The notes: generated from the sequence alone by a model not told the origin. A stretch of DNA of 64,000 nt from Mycolicibacter longobardus (GCF_002102265.1 NZ_LQPG01000019.1:124001-188000), one strand, 5' to 3'; shown: positions 18,803-35,919, counted from the stretch's first letter. Numbers and translations are program-made.

Positions 18803-19026
18803 ATGTCCACGTCGACGCAGCGCGCCAGCGAATATCGTCGCAGGATGCGTGAACAAGGATGCGTGAACAGGGGTACCGCCCAGTGCAGATCTGGGTTCCT
18901 GACGTGCGCTCCGCCGAATTCGCCGCAACGGCGCGTCGAGAGGCACTCGCGTTAGCCGCTGCGGACCGCAGCAGTGACGACATGGAATTCGTCGAAGCGA
19001 TCGCAGATTCGGCCGCCGACGAGTGA
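18803..19026 (+). pseudogene. MazE-type antitoxin gene disrupted by a 14-bp tandem duplication
   Basis: The 14-nt word AGGATGCGTGAACA is repeated head to tail (18842-18855 and 18856-18869). Reading from ATG 18803 gives MSTSTQRASEYRRRMREQG and then leaves frame. Removing one copy restores a typical antitoxin reading into YRPVQIWVPDVRSAEFAATA and on to ADSAADE, with stop at 19024-19026. The second copy brings its own ATG at 18859, which could start a 55-aa in-frame remnant without the N-terminal DNA-binding part. The last codon region overlaps the toxin GTG (GAGTGA), as in intact mazEF operons. An assembly error is possible. Confidence 0.8.
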
Positions 19027-19403
19027 ATCGCGGCGAGCTCTGGACCGTATCGGGCGGAGTGTATGCCGGCAAACCGCGTCCGGCGCTCATTGTGCAGGAT
19101 GACTTGTTCTCGGAAACGGAGTCGGTTGTTGTCATCCCGCTGACCACGACGGCGGTGGCCGACTCGGTGATAGCGCGAGTTGCGGTGCCGACCGCAACCG
19201 GAATCGCGCAGCCGAGCTTCGCCATGATCGACAAGATCACCGCGGTACGTCGGTCGAACCTCGGTACGAAGATCGGCCGTGTCCATGCGGCGGTCCCACC
19301 TTCGGCTCTCCTTCGTCGAGCCTCGCTGAACCGCCGGGTTCCCGCCAGCCTCATGGTGGAGATCGAACGTTCGCTGATGGTGTTTCTCGGTGTCGTCTCC
19401 TGA
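19023..19403 (+). CDS. MazF-type endoribonuclease toxin with 19-residue repeat-derived insertion
   Basis: A 126-aa PemK/MazF-fold protein, which in intact form cuts m[38 protein letters not shown] and [20 protein letters not shown] are the usual conserved parts. Family members then read straight from a G-x-V into PASLM-E. Here 57 nt (19284-19340) encode [19 protein letters not shown] between V and [17 protein letters not shown]. The insertion is a copy of the dispersed repeat and keeps the frame. It falls before the last helix, so activity is uncertain. The GTG start overlaps the antitoxin stop. Confidence 0.88.
   Translation: MNRGELWTVSGGVYAGKPRPALIVQDDLFSETESVVVIPLTTTAVADSVIARVAVPTATGIAQPSFAMIDKITAVRRSNLGTKIGRVHAAVPPSALLRRASLNRRVPASLMVEIERSLMVFLGVVS
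19284..19340. repeat. 57-bp repeat copy inserted in frame in mazF
   Basis: Reverse orientation. It reads GCGGCGGTCCCACC at the left and GAACCGCCGGGTT at the right, with CTCCTTCGTCGAGCCTCGC between. It is exactly 19 codons long and flanked by the two halves of the conserved toxin motif G-R-V/P-A-S-L-M. Confidence 0.9.
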
Positions 19404-19450
19404 CACCGCCCCAGCCGCTGGGGCCCTTCCCGCGTGAGACACTGACCGGC

Positions 19451-20209
19451 ATGTCTGACACTGCCACCCTGGTGCTGCTGCGCCACGGCGAGAGCGAATG
19501 GAACGCCAGCAACCAGTTCACCGGCTGGATGGACGTCAACCTGACCGACAAGGGCCGCACCGAGGCGGTGCGTGCCGGCGAACTGCTGGTCGAGCACGAC
19601 CTGCTGCCGGACGTGGTCTACACCTCGCTGCTGCGCCGGGCGATCACCACCGCGAACCTGGCCCTGGACGCCGCCGACCGGCACTGGATTCCGGTGCACC
19701 GCACCTGGCGGCTCAACGAGCGCCACTACGGCGCCCTGCAGGGCCTGGACAAGGCCGCCACCAAGGCCCGCTACGGCGACGACCAGTTCATGACGTGGCG
19801 ACGCAGCTACGACACCCCGCCGCCGCCGATCGAGCCCGGCAGCCGTTACAGCCAGGACACCGACCCCCGCTACGCCGACATCGGCGGCGGTCCGCTGACC
19901 GAGTGCCTGGCCGATGTGGTGGCGCGTTTCCTGCCGTACTTCACCGACGTCGTCATCCCGGACCTGCGTTGCGGCAAGACGGTGCTGATCGCGGCGCACG
20001 GCAACTCGTTGCGGGCGCTGGTGAAGTACCTCGACGGAATGTCGGATGAGGACGTGGTCGGGCTGAACATCCCCACGGGCATCCCGCTGCGTTACGACTT
20101 GGAGGACCTGGGCCTCACGCTGCGCCCGAAGGTTGCCGGCGGGGTCTATCTGGACCCGGAGGCGGCCGCCGCCGGGGCCGCCGCGGTGGCGAGCCAGGGT
20201 GCCAAGTAG
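19451..20209 (+). CDS. gpm1: 2,3-bisphosphoglycerate-dependent phosphoglycerate mutase
   Basis: Interconverts 3- and 2-phosphoglycerate in glycolysis. The 252-aa enzyme has [18 protein letters not shown] with the phosphohistidine, then [23 protein letters not shown], and [14 protein letters not shown] with the second His. Length and place before senX3-regX3 match Rv0489. The ATG at 19451 is well placed and nothing upstream suggests a longer form. Confidence 0.97.
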   Translation: MSDTATLVLLRHGESEWNASNQFTGWMDVNLTDKGRTEAVRAGELLVEHDLLPDVVYTSLLRRAITTANLALDAADRHWIPVHRTWRLNERHYGALQGLDKAATKARYGDDQFMTWRRSYDTPPPPIEPGSRYSQDTDPRYADIGGGPLTECLADVVARFLPYFTDVVIPDLRCGKTVLIAAHGNSLRALVKYLDGMSDEDVVGLNIPTGIPLRYDLEDLGLTLRPKVAGGVYLDPEAAAAGAAAVASQGAK

Positions 20210-20228
20210 CCGTCCCTGGCCGCTTAGT

Positions 20229-20261
20229 GTGAATAACGGGTGGAGATCCGGTGAAATCTTC
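20229..20261 (+). promoter_or_regulatory. Three GTGRA direct repeats at 11-bp spacing before senX3
   Basis: GTGAA (20229), GTGGA (20240) and GTGAA (20251) are spaced by exactly 11 nt, which puts them on one face of the helix. OmpR/PhoB-family regulators bind such repeats, and the RegX3 half-site described in mycobacteria contains GGTGAA/TTCACC. The gap between gpm1 and senX3 is 129 nt. Autoregulation by RegX3 is the likely meaning. Confidence 0.6.
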
Positions 20262-20338
20262 GCTCAGAATTCACGTTCGGCGCACGTCAAAGTCGAGCGC
20301 TGGTCAGACGGCGCGGCCGGACTGCGTACGATTTTGCC

Positions 20339-21523
20339 GTGGCTGCGACCTCGGCCCTGACGCTCGCTGCGGTGTCGGCGATCCCGGCGCTCGCCGCGGG
20401 CGTGGCGGCCGGTATCTGGCTGTCGCCGTGGCTGGCGGAGCGGCGCCACCGGGTGGCCACCGAACGAGCCGGGATCACCGTCTCGGAGATGCTGCAGCAG
20501 ATCGTCGCGCACGCCTCGCTGGGAATCGTGGTCGTCGACTCCCACCGCGACGTCGTCTACCTCAATGAACGCGCCACCCAGTTGGGAGTGGTGCGCGGCC
20601 GGTTGCTCGACGACGGTGCCTGGGAGGCCGCGCAACGAGCGCTGGACGGTGAGGAGGAGGTCGGCTTCGACCTCTCGGTGGCCAAACGGGCTCCCGGGGC
20701 CACCCGGTCGGACCTGTCGGCGGTGCGCGGGTACGCCCGGCTGCTCTCCGAAGAGGATCGCCGATTCGCGGTGGTGATCGTCGACGACCAGTCCGAGCAG
20801 GCCCGGATGGAAGCCAGCCGGCGTGACTTCGTGGCCAACGTCAGCCATGAGCTCAAAACCCCGGTCGGGGCGATGGGACTGCTTGCCGAGGCACTGCTGG
20901 CCTCCGCCGACGACCCCGAGGCGGTGCGGCCGTTCGCGGAGAAGGTGCTGGTGGAGGCGAACCGCTTGGCCAGCATGATCGGTGAGTTGATCGAGCTGTC
21001 CCGGCTGCAGGGGGCCGATCCGCTGCCGGATCTGAGCGTCGTCGACGTCGACGGCGTGGTGAACGAAGCGATCTCCCGGCACAAGGTGGCGGCCGACAAC
21101 GCGGAGATCACGATCACCACGGACGCTCCGAGCGGCTTCCGGGTGCTCGGCGATGAGCCGCTGCTGGTCACCGCGCTGGCCAACCTGGTCTCCAATGCGA
21201 TCGCCTACTCGCCGCACGGTTCACCGGTGTCGATCAGCCGGCGCCGCCGGGACGGCTTCATCGAGATCGCGGTCACCGACCGCGGCATCGGTATCGCGCC
21301 CAAGGACCAGCAGCGTGTCTTCGAGCGGTTCTTCCGCAGCGACAAGGCCCGGTCACGGGCCACCGGTGGCAGCGGGCTGGGGTTGGCGATCGTCAAGCAC
21401 GTGGCGGCCAACCACAACGGCACCATCACGCTGTGGAGCCAGCCGGGCACCGGTTCGACATTTACCTTGGCGATTCCCGCCTACCAAGGCAGTGTGGACC
21501 AGGAGAAGGAGGAGCAGCGCTGA
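20339..21523 (+). CDS. senX3: Sensor histidine kinase SenX3
   Basis: Membrane sensor kinase that with RegX3 controls the phosphate-limitation response. The 394-aa protein has a hydrophobic N-terminus (residues 1-25, [20 protein letters not shown]), a PAS-like sensor part (about 55-150), and the dimerisation domain with SHELKTP carrying the phosphorylated His at residue 170. The ATPase domain has [21 protein letters not shown] and [15 protein letters not shown] 20339 is the start that gives the membrane segment. Its TGA overlaps the ATG of a mini-ORF that bridges to regX3. Confidence 0.95.
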   Translation: MAATSALTLAAVSAIPALAAGVAAGIWLSPWLAERRHRVATERAGITVSEMLQQIVAHASLGIVVVDSHRDVVYLNERATQLGVVRGRLLDDGAWEAAQRALDGEEEVGFDLSVAKRAPGATRSDLSAVRGYARLLSEEDRRFAVVIVDDQSEQARMEASRRDFVANVSHELKTPVGAMGLLAEALLASADDPEAVRPFAEKVLVEANRLASMIGELIELSRLQGADPLPDLSVVDVDGVVNEAISRHKVAADNAEITITTDAPSGFRVLGDEPLLVTALANLVSNAIAYSPHGSPVSISRRRRDGFIEIAVTDRGIGIAPKDQQRVFERFFRSDKARSRATGGSGLGLAIVKHVAANHNGTITLWSQPGTGSTFTLAIPAYQGSVDQEKEEQR

Positions 21524-21585
21524 TGACACCCGCTGTCGACGATGCAGAGCGTAAGACCGATGTGGAGGAGCAGCGGCGATGACAC
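21508..21585 (+). repeat. MIRU-like spacer with 19-codon mini-ORF between senX3 and regX3
   Basis: GGAGGAGCAGCG followed by two variable bases and GATGACAC occurs at 21508 and again at 21564, 56 nt apart. Each copy carries a stop/start overlap. The ATG at 21523 overlaps the senX3 TGA and opens a 19-codon frame ([19 protein letters not shown]) whose TGA (21580-21582) overlaps the regX3 ATG. This overlap plan is that of MIRU elements described at this locus in M. tuberculosis, but the unit here is single and shorter. It probably keeps the two genes translationally coupled. Confidence 0.65.
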
Positions 21586-22262
21586 ACGTCTTGATCGTTG
21601 AGGACGAGGAATCACTGGCAGACCCGTTGGCGTTTCTGCTGCGCAAGGAGGGCTTCGAGGCCACCGTGGTCGCCGACGGAGCCGCGGCCCTGGCCGAGTT
21701 CGACCGGGCGGGCGCCGACATCGTGCTGCTGGACCTGATGCTTCCGGGCATGTCGGGCACCGATGTCTGCAAACAACTGCGCGCTCGGTCCAGCGTGCCG
21801 GTGATTATGGTCACTGCCCGCGACAGCGAGATCGACAAGGTCGTCGGCCTGGAATTGGGTGCCGACGACTACGTGACCAAGCCGTATTCCGCACGCGAGC
21901 TGATCGCCCGGATCCGGGCGGTGCTGCGCCGCGGCGGCGACGACGAGGGCGGCGTCGGCGAGGGTGTACTGGAATCCGGTCCGGTGCGCATGGACGTCGA
22001 ACGGCACGTGGTCATGGTCAACGGCGAGCAGATCACTTTGCCGCTCAAGGAATTCGACCTGCTCGAATACCTGTTGCGCAACACCGGCCGGGTGCTCACC
22101 CGTGGCCAGTTGATCGACCGGGTCTGGGGCGCGGATTACGTCGGGGATACCAAGACGTTGGATGTCCACGTCAAACGACTTCGGTCCAAGATCGAGGCCG
22201 ACCCTGCCAACCCGGTGCACCTGGTTACCGTGCGCGGCCTCGGCTACAAGCTGGAGGGCTGA
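21579..22262 (+). CDS. regX3: Response regulator RegX3
   Basis: OmpR-family DNA-binding response regulator, partner of SenX3, acting on phosphate-starvation genes. The 227-aa protein has a receiver domain (residues 1-120) with VEDEESL, IVLLDLMLPG holding the phosphoacceptor Asp52, and DYVTKPYSARELIARI. The winged-helix effector has LPLKEFDLLEYLLRN and VTVRGLGYKLEG. Asp52 has the same number in M. tuberculosis RegX3. It is the last conserved gene before the 21.5-kb accessory island. Confidence 0.97.
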   Translation: MTHVLIVEDEESLADPLAFLLRKEGFEATVVADGAAALAEFDRAGADIVLLDLMLPGMSGTDVCKQLRARSSVPVIMVTARDSEIDKVVGLELGADDYVTKPYSARELIARIRAVLRRGGDDEGGVGEGVLESGPVRMDVERHVVMVNGEQITLPLKEFDLLEYLLRNTGRVLTRGQLIDRVWGADYVGDTKTLDVHVKRLRSKIEADPANPVHLVTVRGLGYKLEG

Positions 22263-22346
22263 ACCAGCGCCACTTGTAAATGGGGTCACCTAACTTGCTC
22301 GTCGGATCGTAGTCGCCGAAAATCAGCGGATTGGACGTCCGGCTTC

Positions 22347-22373
22347 TTAAGGTAGCCTTAATCAAGGTTGCCT
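22347..22373 (+). promoter_or_regulatory. Palindrome and direct repeat upstream of the polyketide synthase
   Basis: TTAAGGTAGCCTTAA (22347-22361) is a perfect 6-3-6 inverted repeat. AAGGTAGCCT (22349) and AAGGTTGCCT (22364) are direct repeats 15 nt apart. The sequence has some likeness to iron boxes (12 of 19 positions by my count), too little to call an IdeR site. It lies about 73 nt before the synthase ATG, in a 171-nt gap, and is the best operator candidate for the cluster. Confidence 0.5.
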
Positions 22374-22433
22374 ACGGGAATCCTTGGGCCCAATCCAAAG
22401 CAATCTTCGTCAGCTATACGGGAGACGCGATCG

Positions 22434-29548
<7,115 letters not shown>

Positions 29549-29552
<4 letters not shown>

Positions 29553-32500
29553 CGGATCTCCCCGACGTGCCCGCCGACCTCGCCAGCCTGTCGCCGGAGA
29601 AGAAGCGCGAACTGCTGGCGCAGTTGCTGATGGCCAAGGCGCAGAACGCCGCGAGCGAACACGAACTTTCCTACGGGCAGCGCTCGATGTGGTTCATGCA
29701 CCGGCTCGCACCCGACAGTCCGGCATACACCGTCGCCTACGCCGGACGCATCCGCGGCGGCCTCGACCTGCCGGCCCTGGAGCGGGCCGCGCAGGCCCTG
29801 GTGGACCGGCACCCGATGCTGCGGACCACCTACACCGAACGGGACGGCCAGCCGGTCGCCCTGGTCCACGGGCACTGGCCGATGCGCATCACCACCCACC
29901 GCATCGGATCGGACCCCGGCGAGGTCGACCAGTGGGTTCAGGCCGAGACCGCCCGGCCCTTCGATCTGCGAACGGGGCCGGTGTTGCGGCTGACCCTGCT
30001 GGAGCGGCCCGACGATCATGTGCTGCTGCTGACCGTGCACCACATCGCCGTCGACTTCTGGTCCATCGACGTGATCCTCGATGAGCTGCGCGCGCTGTAC
30101 GCCGCCGAACACGGCGCGCCCGCGCCGGAGCAGACCGCGGACCGCTACGTCGACTACGCCGCGGCGCAGACCCGGATGCTGGGCGGGCCCGAGGGCGAAC
30201 GGCTCTGGGAGTACTGGCACGAGGCGCTGCGCGGCGAGCTGCCGACGCTGGCGCTGCCCACCGATCGGCCGCGGCCGGCGGTGCAGACCTACGACGGCGC
30301 GCTGTACCGGTTCGGCATCGACGCGCCGGTGACGGCCGGGTTGAAGCAGGTGGCGCGGAACGTCGGCGCGACGCCGTACATGACGTTGCTGGCGGCCTAC
30401 GCGGTGTTGCTGCACCGGTACAGCGGCCAGGACGACCTGGTCATCGGTTCGCCTTTCGCCTGCCGCGACCGGGCCGGGCTGATGGGCATGGTCGGCTATG
30501 TCACCAACCCGCTGCCCTTGCGCGTCGACATCCATGACGACCCGAGCTTCGCTGCGCTGCTGGGGCAGGTCAAGGACACCGTGCTGGGGGCGATCGGCCA
30601 CCAGGAGTACCCGCTGCCGCTGCTCGTCGAGCGGCTGCGGCCGGTGCGCGACGCCGGGCGCACCCCGCTGTTCCAGGTGTCGTTCGCCTGGCAGCAGGTC
30701 CGACTCTTCGAAGACAACGCATCGGACGGCAGCCTGCCCCTGGAAACCCTCTACATCGGCCAGGGCGGTTCACCGTTCGACATCACCATGCAGGTGGGTG
30801 AGCAGGATGACGAGCTGCAGGTCGCGCTGCAGTACAACACCGACCTGTTCGACGCCGCGACCATCGAGGCGATGGCGCAACACTTCACGTTGCTGCTGAC
30901 CGGGCTGGCCGCGCCCGGGGCCGCCGACGTCCCGGTGTCGCAGTTGACGCTGCTCACCGACGCCGAGCGCGCCACGCTGCAGGCCTGGAACGACACCGCG
31001 GTCGACTACCCGGCCCCGGCCTGTCTGCACGAGATGGTCGCCGCCGCTGCTGCGCGCACTCCCGAGGCCGTCGCGGTCAGCTACGAAGGCGCCGAACTCA
31101 GCTACCGCGAACTGGACCGGCGGGCCAACGGGCTGGCGCACCGGTTGCGTCAGCTCGGCGTAGGTACCGTCACTCCTGCTGTGGTTCCGGTGCTGCTGGA
31201 ACGTTCCGAAGACCTGGTGATCGCGCTGCTCGGCGTGCTCAAGGCCGGTGGCGTCTTCCTGCCGCTGGATCCCGCCCAGCCCACCGGACGGCTGGAGGCG
31301 ATGCTGGCCGACGTCCCCGATGCCCCGGCCTGCGTCACGCACCGTGAGCATTTATCGCACGTGCCAACGGATTTCACCGGGGCCCGGTTGTGTCTGGACC
31401 AGCCGTCGACGGCACCCGGCGAGGAGGAGTCGGCGCCCGAGACCGGGACCGGCTCGGCCGACCTGGCCTACCTGATGTACACCTCCGGTTCCACCGGTGC
31501 CCCCAAGGGCGCGCTGAACAGCCATGCCGGCATCCGCAACCGGCTGCTGTGGATGCAGGACGCCTACCAGCTGACCGCCGATGACCGGGTGCTCCACAAG
31601 ACGCCCATCAACTTCGACCCGTTCGTCTGGGAGATCTTCTGGCCGTTGACGGTGGGTGCCCGGGTGGTGATCGCCAAACCCGAGGGCCACAAGGATGCCG
31701 GCTACCTGGCGCGCACCATTGTCGAACAGCGCGTCACGACAATGCATTTCGTTCCGTCGATGCTGCGTCGCTTCTTGGCTGAGCCGGACTCCGCTTCCTG
31801 CACCGGGCTGCGTCAGGTGTTCTGCAGCGGCGAGGCGCTCACCGCCGACCTGCGTGATGCGTTCTTCGCCGCGCTGCCCGCCGAGCTGTACAACCTGTAC
31901 GGCCCGACCGAAGCCGCCATCGATGTCACCCACTTCCATTGCGAGCGTGGAAATTCCGATCCGATCATCCCGATCGGCCGGCCGATCGCAAACATCGCGA
32001 TCCACCTGCTGGATGCCGCCGGCAACCCGGTTCCGGTCGGAGTGCCCGGCGAACTGCACATCGGCGGCGTCGGCGTCGGCCGTGGCTACCTGAACCGGCC
32101 GGAGGCCACCGCGGCCGCATTCCTCGACGACCCGTTTAGCGACCAGCCCGGTGCGTTGCTGTACCGCACCGGGGATTTGGCCCGGTACCGGCCAGACGGC
32201 AACATCGAGTACCTGGGCCGCCGCGACGACCAGGTGAAGATCAACGGATTCCGGATCGAGCTCGGCGAGGTCGAGGCCGCGCTGGCAAAGCACCCCGGTA
32301 TCGCCGAGTGCGCCGTGGTGGCGCGCAAAGACGCGAGCGGCAACACCCAGCTGATCGCGCACATCGTGCCGGTCGCCGCCGCACCGGGGACCGCCGATCT
32401 GCGCCGCTTCCTGCTGGAGCTGCTGCCGGCGGCGATGGTTCCCGCGGTGTTCCGCGCAGGCGATCTGCTTCCGCTGTCCGCCAGCGGCAAGGTCGATCGC

Positions 32501-34924
32501 CGGGCGTTGCTCGCGCTCGACCAGGACCTCGACGCCGCGCCGAAGGAATTCGTGGCCCCGCGCGACGCCACCGAGGAGGCGCTGGCCCAGATCTGGCGCG
32601 AGGTGCTCGACCTGGACCGGGTCGGGGTCACCGACGACTTCTTCGCGCTCGGCGGCGCCTCCACCCAGGCCCTGGAGGTTGCGGTGCGGGTGGGGGAGCT
32701 CGGGATGGAGCTGCGGCCGGAGTCGTTGTTCGTTTACGGCACCATCGCCGAGCTGGCCTCCGAGTTCGGTCCGATCGGCAGGGATGCCGCAGCCGGACAG
32801 CCGGCCGAGCGGCCTGTGGAGCAGCCCGCCCAACAGCCCGCACCCGCGGTCGCCGCGCCGGCGATGCCGAAACCCGTTGCCGCGCCGGTGATCAAGTCGG
32901 CGCAGACCGGGCCGGCGCGCAACGTGGTGATCGAAAGCCTCGGTGTGTACCTGCCGCCGCGTGCGGTCTCCACCGAGCAGGTGCTGGCCGACTGCGTCAA
33001 CGAGGTCAAGATCCCCCTGGAGCGCCTCACCGGCATCAAGAACCGGCGGATGGCCGGCGTCGACGAGTTCTCGATCGACCTGGGCCGCAAGGCGATCGCC
33101 GACTGCCTGTCCCGGTCGAGCTACGCCCCCGAAGAGATCGACCTGGTGATCGCCTGCAACATCTCCCGGTGCGACGGTCCCGAGCACATGTTCACCTTCG
33201 AGCCCAGCACCGCCTCGCAGCTGCGTGACCAGCTGGGGCTGAGCAACGCCGTCTGCTTCGACATCAACAACGCCTGTGCGGGCATGTTCACCGGTGTCAG
33301 CGTGGCCCAGGACTTCCTCAAGACCGGCCTGGTGCGCAACGCGCTGGTGGTCAGCGGCGAATACATCAGCCACATCACCGGAACCGCCCAGCAGGAGATC
33401 GACGGGCCGATGGACCCGCGGTTGGCCTGTCTGACCGTCGGTGACGCCGGCGCGGCGGCGGTGCTTGAGCTCGGTCCCAACGACCGGGTCGGCTTCCACG
33501 ACCTCGACCTGGCCACCTACAGCGAATTCGCCAAGCTGTGCATCGCCAAGGCCACCGAGGGCCCGCACGGCGGCGCCATCATGGTCACCGACTCGGTCAC
33601 CCAGACCGCGATCGCGGTGAAGCACTCGGTGCCCTACGTGGCGGCGGTGATGCAGCGGCACGGCTGGCGACCCGAGACGGCCGACCAGCTGCTGATGCAC
33701 CAGACCTCCGAGGCCTCGATCAACGACGCCATCCTGACCATCAACCGGGTCTTCGGTGCGGGCGCAGCCAGTCGTGCCAACACCATCTGCAACCTGGCCG
33801 AGCGCGGGAACACGGCCACCACAACGCATTTCGTTGCCCTCTATGACTACATCAACGCGGGGCGGATCAACTCCGGCGACAACGTGGTGCTGTCCATCAC
33901 CGGTTCCGGGCAGACCATCGGCACCGGGCTCTACACCTTCGACGACCTGCCGGACCGGATGCGACGCGCCGCGAGTGGCCAGCCCGCGCGCGCCGGCCGC
34001 TCCGGTAACCACCGCCGGGAACTTCCGGCGACGCCGCGGGTGCGCATCGAGGGCATCGGGATCGCCCCGATGGGACAGGCGCCGCCCAGCTCGATCCAGT
34101 TCGCCGTGGACGCAACCACGGCCTGCCTGGAGGACAGTGGTGTGGACCGCTCCCAGGTCGGCCTGGTGATCCACGCCGGCATCTACCGCGACGACTTCCT
34201 CAGCGAGCCTGCGGTCGCCACGCTGGTCGCCGGCGAGGTCGGGATCAACGCCGAACCGGAGTCCGCGGACGCCCCGAAGACCTTCGCGTTCGACATCCTC
34301 AACGGCGCGGTCGGTTTCCTCAACGGCTGCCATGTCGCGGCCGGCATGATCGGCGCCGGCCGGACCGGACACGCCATGGTGCTGGCCTCCGAGGTGGAGA
34401 ACAACACCCCGGAGAGCGGTTATCCGCGCAACGGCATCAAGGAGACCGGCTCGGCGATCATGCTGAGCCCAAGCCACGGCCCGGAGGGCTTCGGACGATT
34501 CGTCTTCGGCCACCACCCGGAGTACCGGGGTGCGCTGGCCACCTACACCCAGGAGCGCGACGGGCGGACCTGGCTGCGGGTGGACCGGGATCCGAACCTG
34601 GCCGCGATCTACGTGAGCTGCCTGCCTTCGGCGGTCAAGGAGTTGCTGACGCTGGAGACACTGGAGCCCGAGGACATCGCGCTGGTGTTCCCGCCGTACC
34701 TGCCGGGTGCCGCCCTCGATGATCTGGCCGCGCACATCGGCGTGGACCGATCACGGTTCGTCGACCTCGAGGCGCAGGGCTGGACCAGTGACCCGTTCAC
34801 CTCAACCCTGCCCTACCAGATCGCCGACGCCCGGCAGCGCGGGCTGGTCAAGCCGGGCGATGTGGCGCTGATCCTGGCGGTCGGTTCGGGTGTCGAGGTC
34901 GGCTGCACCACCTACCGGTTCTGA
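29549..34924 (+). CDS. NRPS with fused tandem KAS III domains: C-A-PCP-KSIII-KSIII'
   Basis: A 1791-aa protein. The condensation domain (about 35-450) has HHIAVD at 164-169. The adenylation domain (about 490-985) has YTSGSTGAPKG at 644, FDPFVWEIF and Lys981. The pocket reads about D-P-W-H-F-S-L-I-D-K, near the serine code D-V-W-H-L-S-L-I-D-K. PCP has GGAS, Ser1038. A Pro/Ala linker follows. The first thiolase-fold domain (about 1125-1475) keeps Cys1243 (NNACAG), His1384 (MHQTSE) and Asn1421 (GNTATT). The second (about 1497-1791) has FDILNGAVG, with Ala1587 at the Cys position and no matching His or Asn. No thioesterase or reductase domain is seen. It is presumed to take the acyl chain from the upstream synthase, join an amino acid and pass it to the KSIII pair. 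This domain order is unknown to me. Confidence 0.93.
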
Positions 34925-34929
34925 CCTCG

Positions 34930-35919
34930 ATGCGCGCATTCGTCACCGGTGGAACCGGATTCGTCGGCTCCAACCTGGTAGCCGCCTTGCTGCAGCGGGG
35001 TATGCAGGTGCGGGTGTTGCGACGCGCGACGTCGCCGATGGCCGCGCTGGAGGATTTGGACTGTGAGACCCGGGTGGGCGACGTGCTCGACGGGGTGGAC
35101 GCACTGGCTGAGGCGATGGCCGACTGCGACTGGGTTTTTCACACCGCGGCGATCTCGGACTACTGGCGCTACCGGACACAGAACCGGCTGTACCGCACCA
35201 ACGTCGAGGGCACCCGCGACATGGCCGCCGCCGCTGCGCGAGCCGGGGTCAAGCGTTTCGTCTACACCAGTTCGCTTGCAGCCCTCGGTGTTCCACGGCG
35301 CGGCCACCACCTGGTGGAGACCGACGAGTTCAACATCCGCCCGCGGCGGTTCCCGTATGGGCACAGCAAGCATCTCGCCGAAGGCGTATTGCAGGATGCC
35401 GTGGCGGCGGGCCTGCCTGTGGTGATCGTCAACCCGTCGGTGGTCATCGGGCCCCGCGACGTCAACCGCATTGCCAGCGCGATGCTCGTCGAGGCCGAGC
35501 ACGGTCGGCTGCGGGTCGCCGCGCCGGGCGGCACCAACTTCGTCTCGGTCGACGACGTGGTGGACGGCCATATCGCCGCCGCCGAGCGGGGCCGAGTCGG
35601 TGAACGCTACATCCTGGGCGGCGAAAACCTGTTGTTCCGTGACGCGTTCACCATCGCCAACGAACTCACCGGACAGCGCGGTCCCTCTTTCGTGCTGCCG
35701 CGCTGGACGATACCGGTGGCGGCGGCCGGGATCAGTGTCGCGCGTGCGGTCGTCGGGCCCCGGCTGCCCATCGGTGCCCACCAGATGCGGCTGTCGTCGG
35801 CGGAGATCTTCGCCGACGCCACCAAATCCCATGAGGAGCTGGGGGTGCCGTTCACCCCGTTCCGCACTGCGCTGCGCGGCGCCTACGAGTGGTACCGCGA
35901 CAACGGCTATTTGGATTAG
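34930..35919 (+). CDS. Extended SDR, NAD-dependent epimerase/3-beta-HSD (OleD-like)
   Basis: A 329-aa extended short-chain dehydrogenase. FVTGGTGFVGSNLVAALLQR binds NAD(P). TSSLAALG has the catalytic Ser and YGHSKHLAE the Tyr and Lys. NPSVVIGPRD and the C-terminal substrate lobe follow. The family includes 3-beta-hydroxysteroid dehydrogenases, dihydroflavonol reductases and OleD, which reduces the beta-keto acid made by the KAS III-like OleA. It starts 5 nt after the NRPS-KSIII stop, so it is translated from the same message and probably reduces that protein's product (inference). Confidence 0.9.
   Translation: MRAFVTGGTGFVGSNLVAALLQRGMQVRVLRRATSPMAALEDLDCETRVGDVLDGVDALAEAMADCDWVFHTAAISDYWRYRTQNRLYRTNVEGTRDMAAAAARAGVKRFVYTSSLAALGVPRRGHHLVETDEFNIRPRRFPYGHSKHLAEGVLQDAVAAGLPVVIVNPSVVIGPRDVNRIASAMLVEAEHGRLRVAAPGGTNFVSVDDVVDGHIAAAERGRVGERYILGGENLLFRDAFTIANELTGQRGPSFVLPRWTIPVAAAGISVARAVVGPRLPIGAHQMRLSSAEIFADATKSHEELGVPFTPFRTALRGAYEWYRDNGYLD

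Noticed and set aside
22347-22365. An IdeR iron box before the polyketide synthase
   Set aside because: Only about 12 of 19 positions match the consensus and the palindrome centre is different, so it is kept as an unnamed operator.
31352-34735. A minus-strand open frame of about 1100 codons under the NRPS-KSIII gene
   Set aside because: No start site, no motif and biased composition; the plus-strand protein has intact catalytic motifs throughout.
34300-34924. A thioesterase or reductase release domain at the NRPS C-terminus
   Set aside because: There is no GxSxG or NAD-binding TGxxGxxG motif; the fold words are those of a thiolase/KAS III domain.
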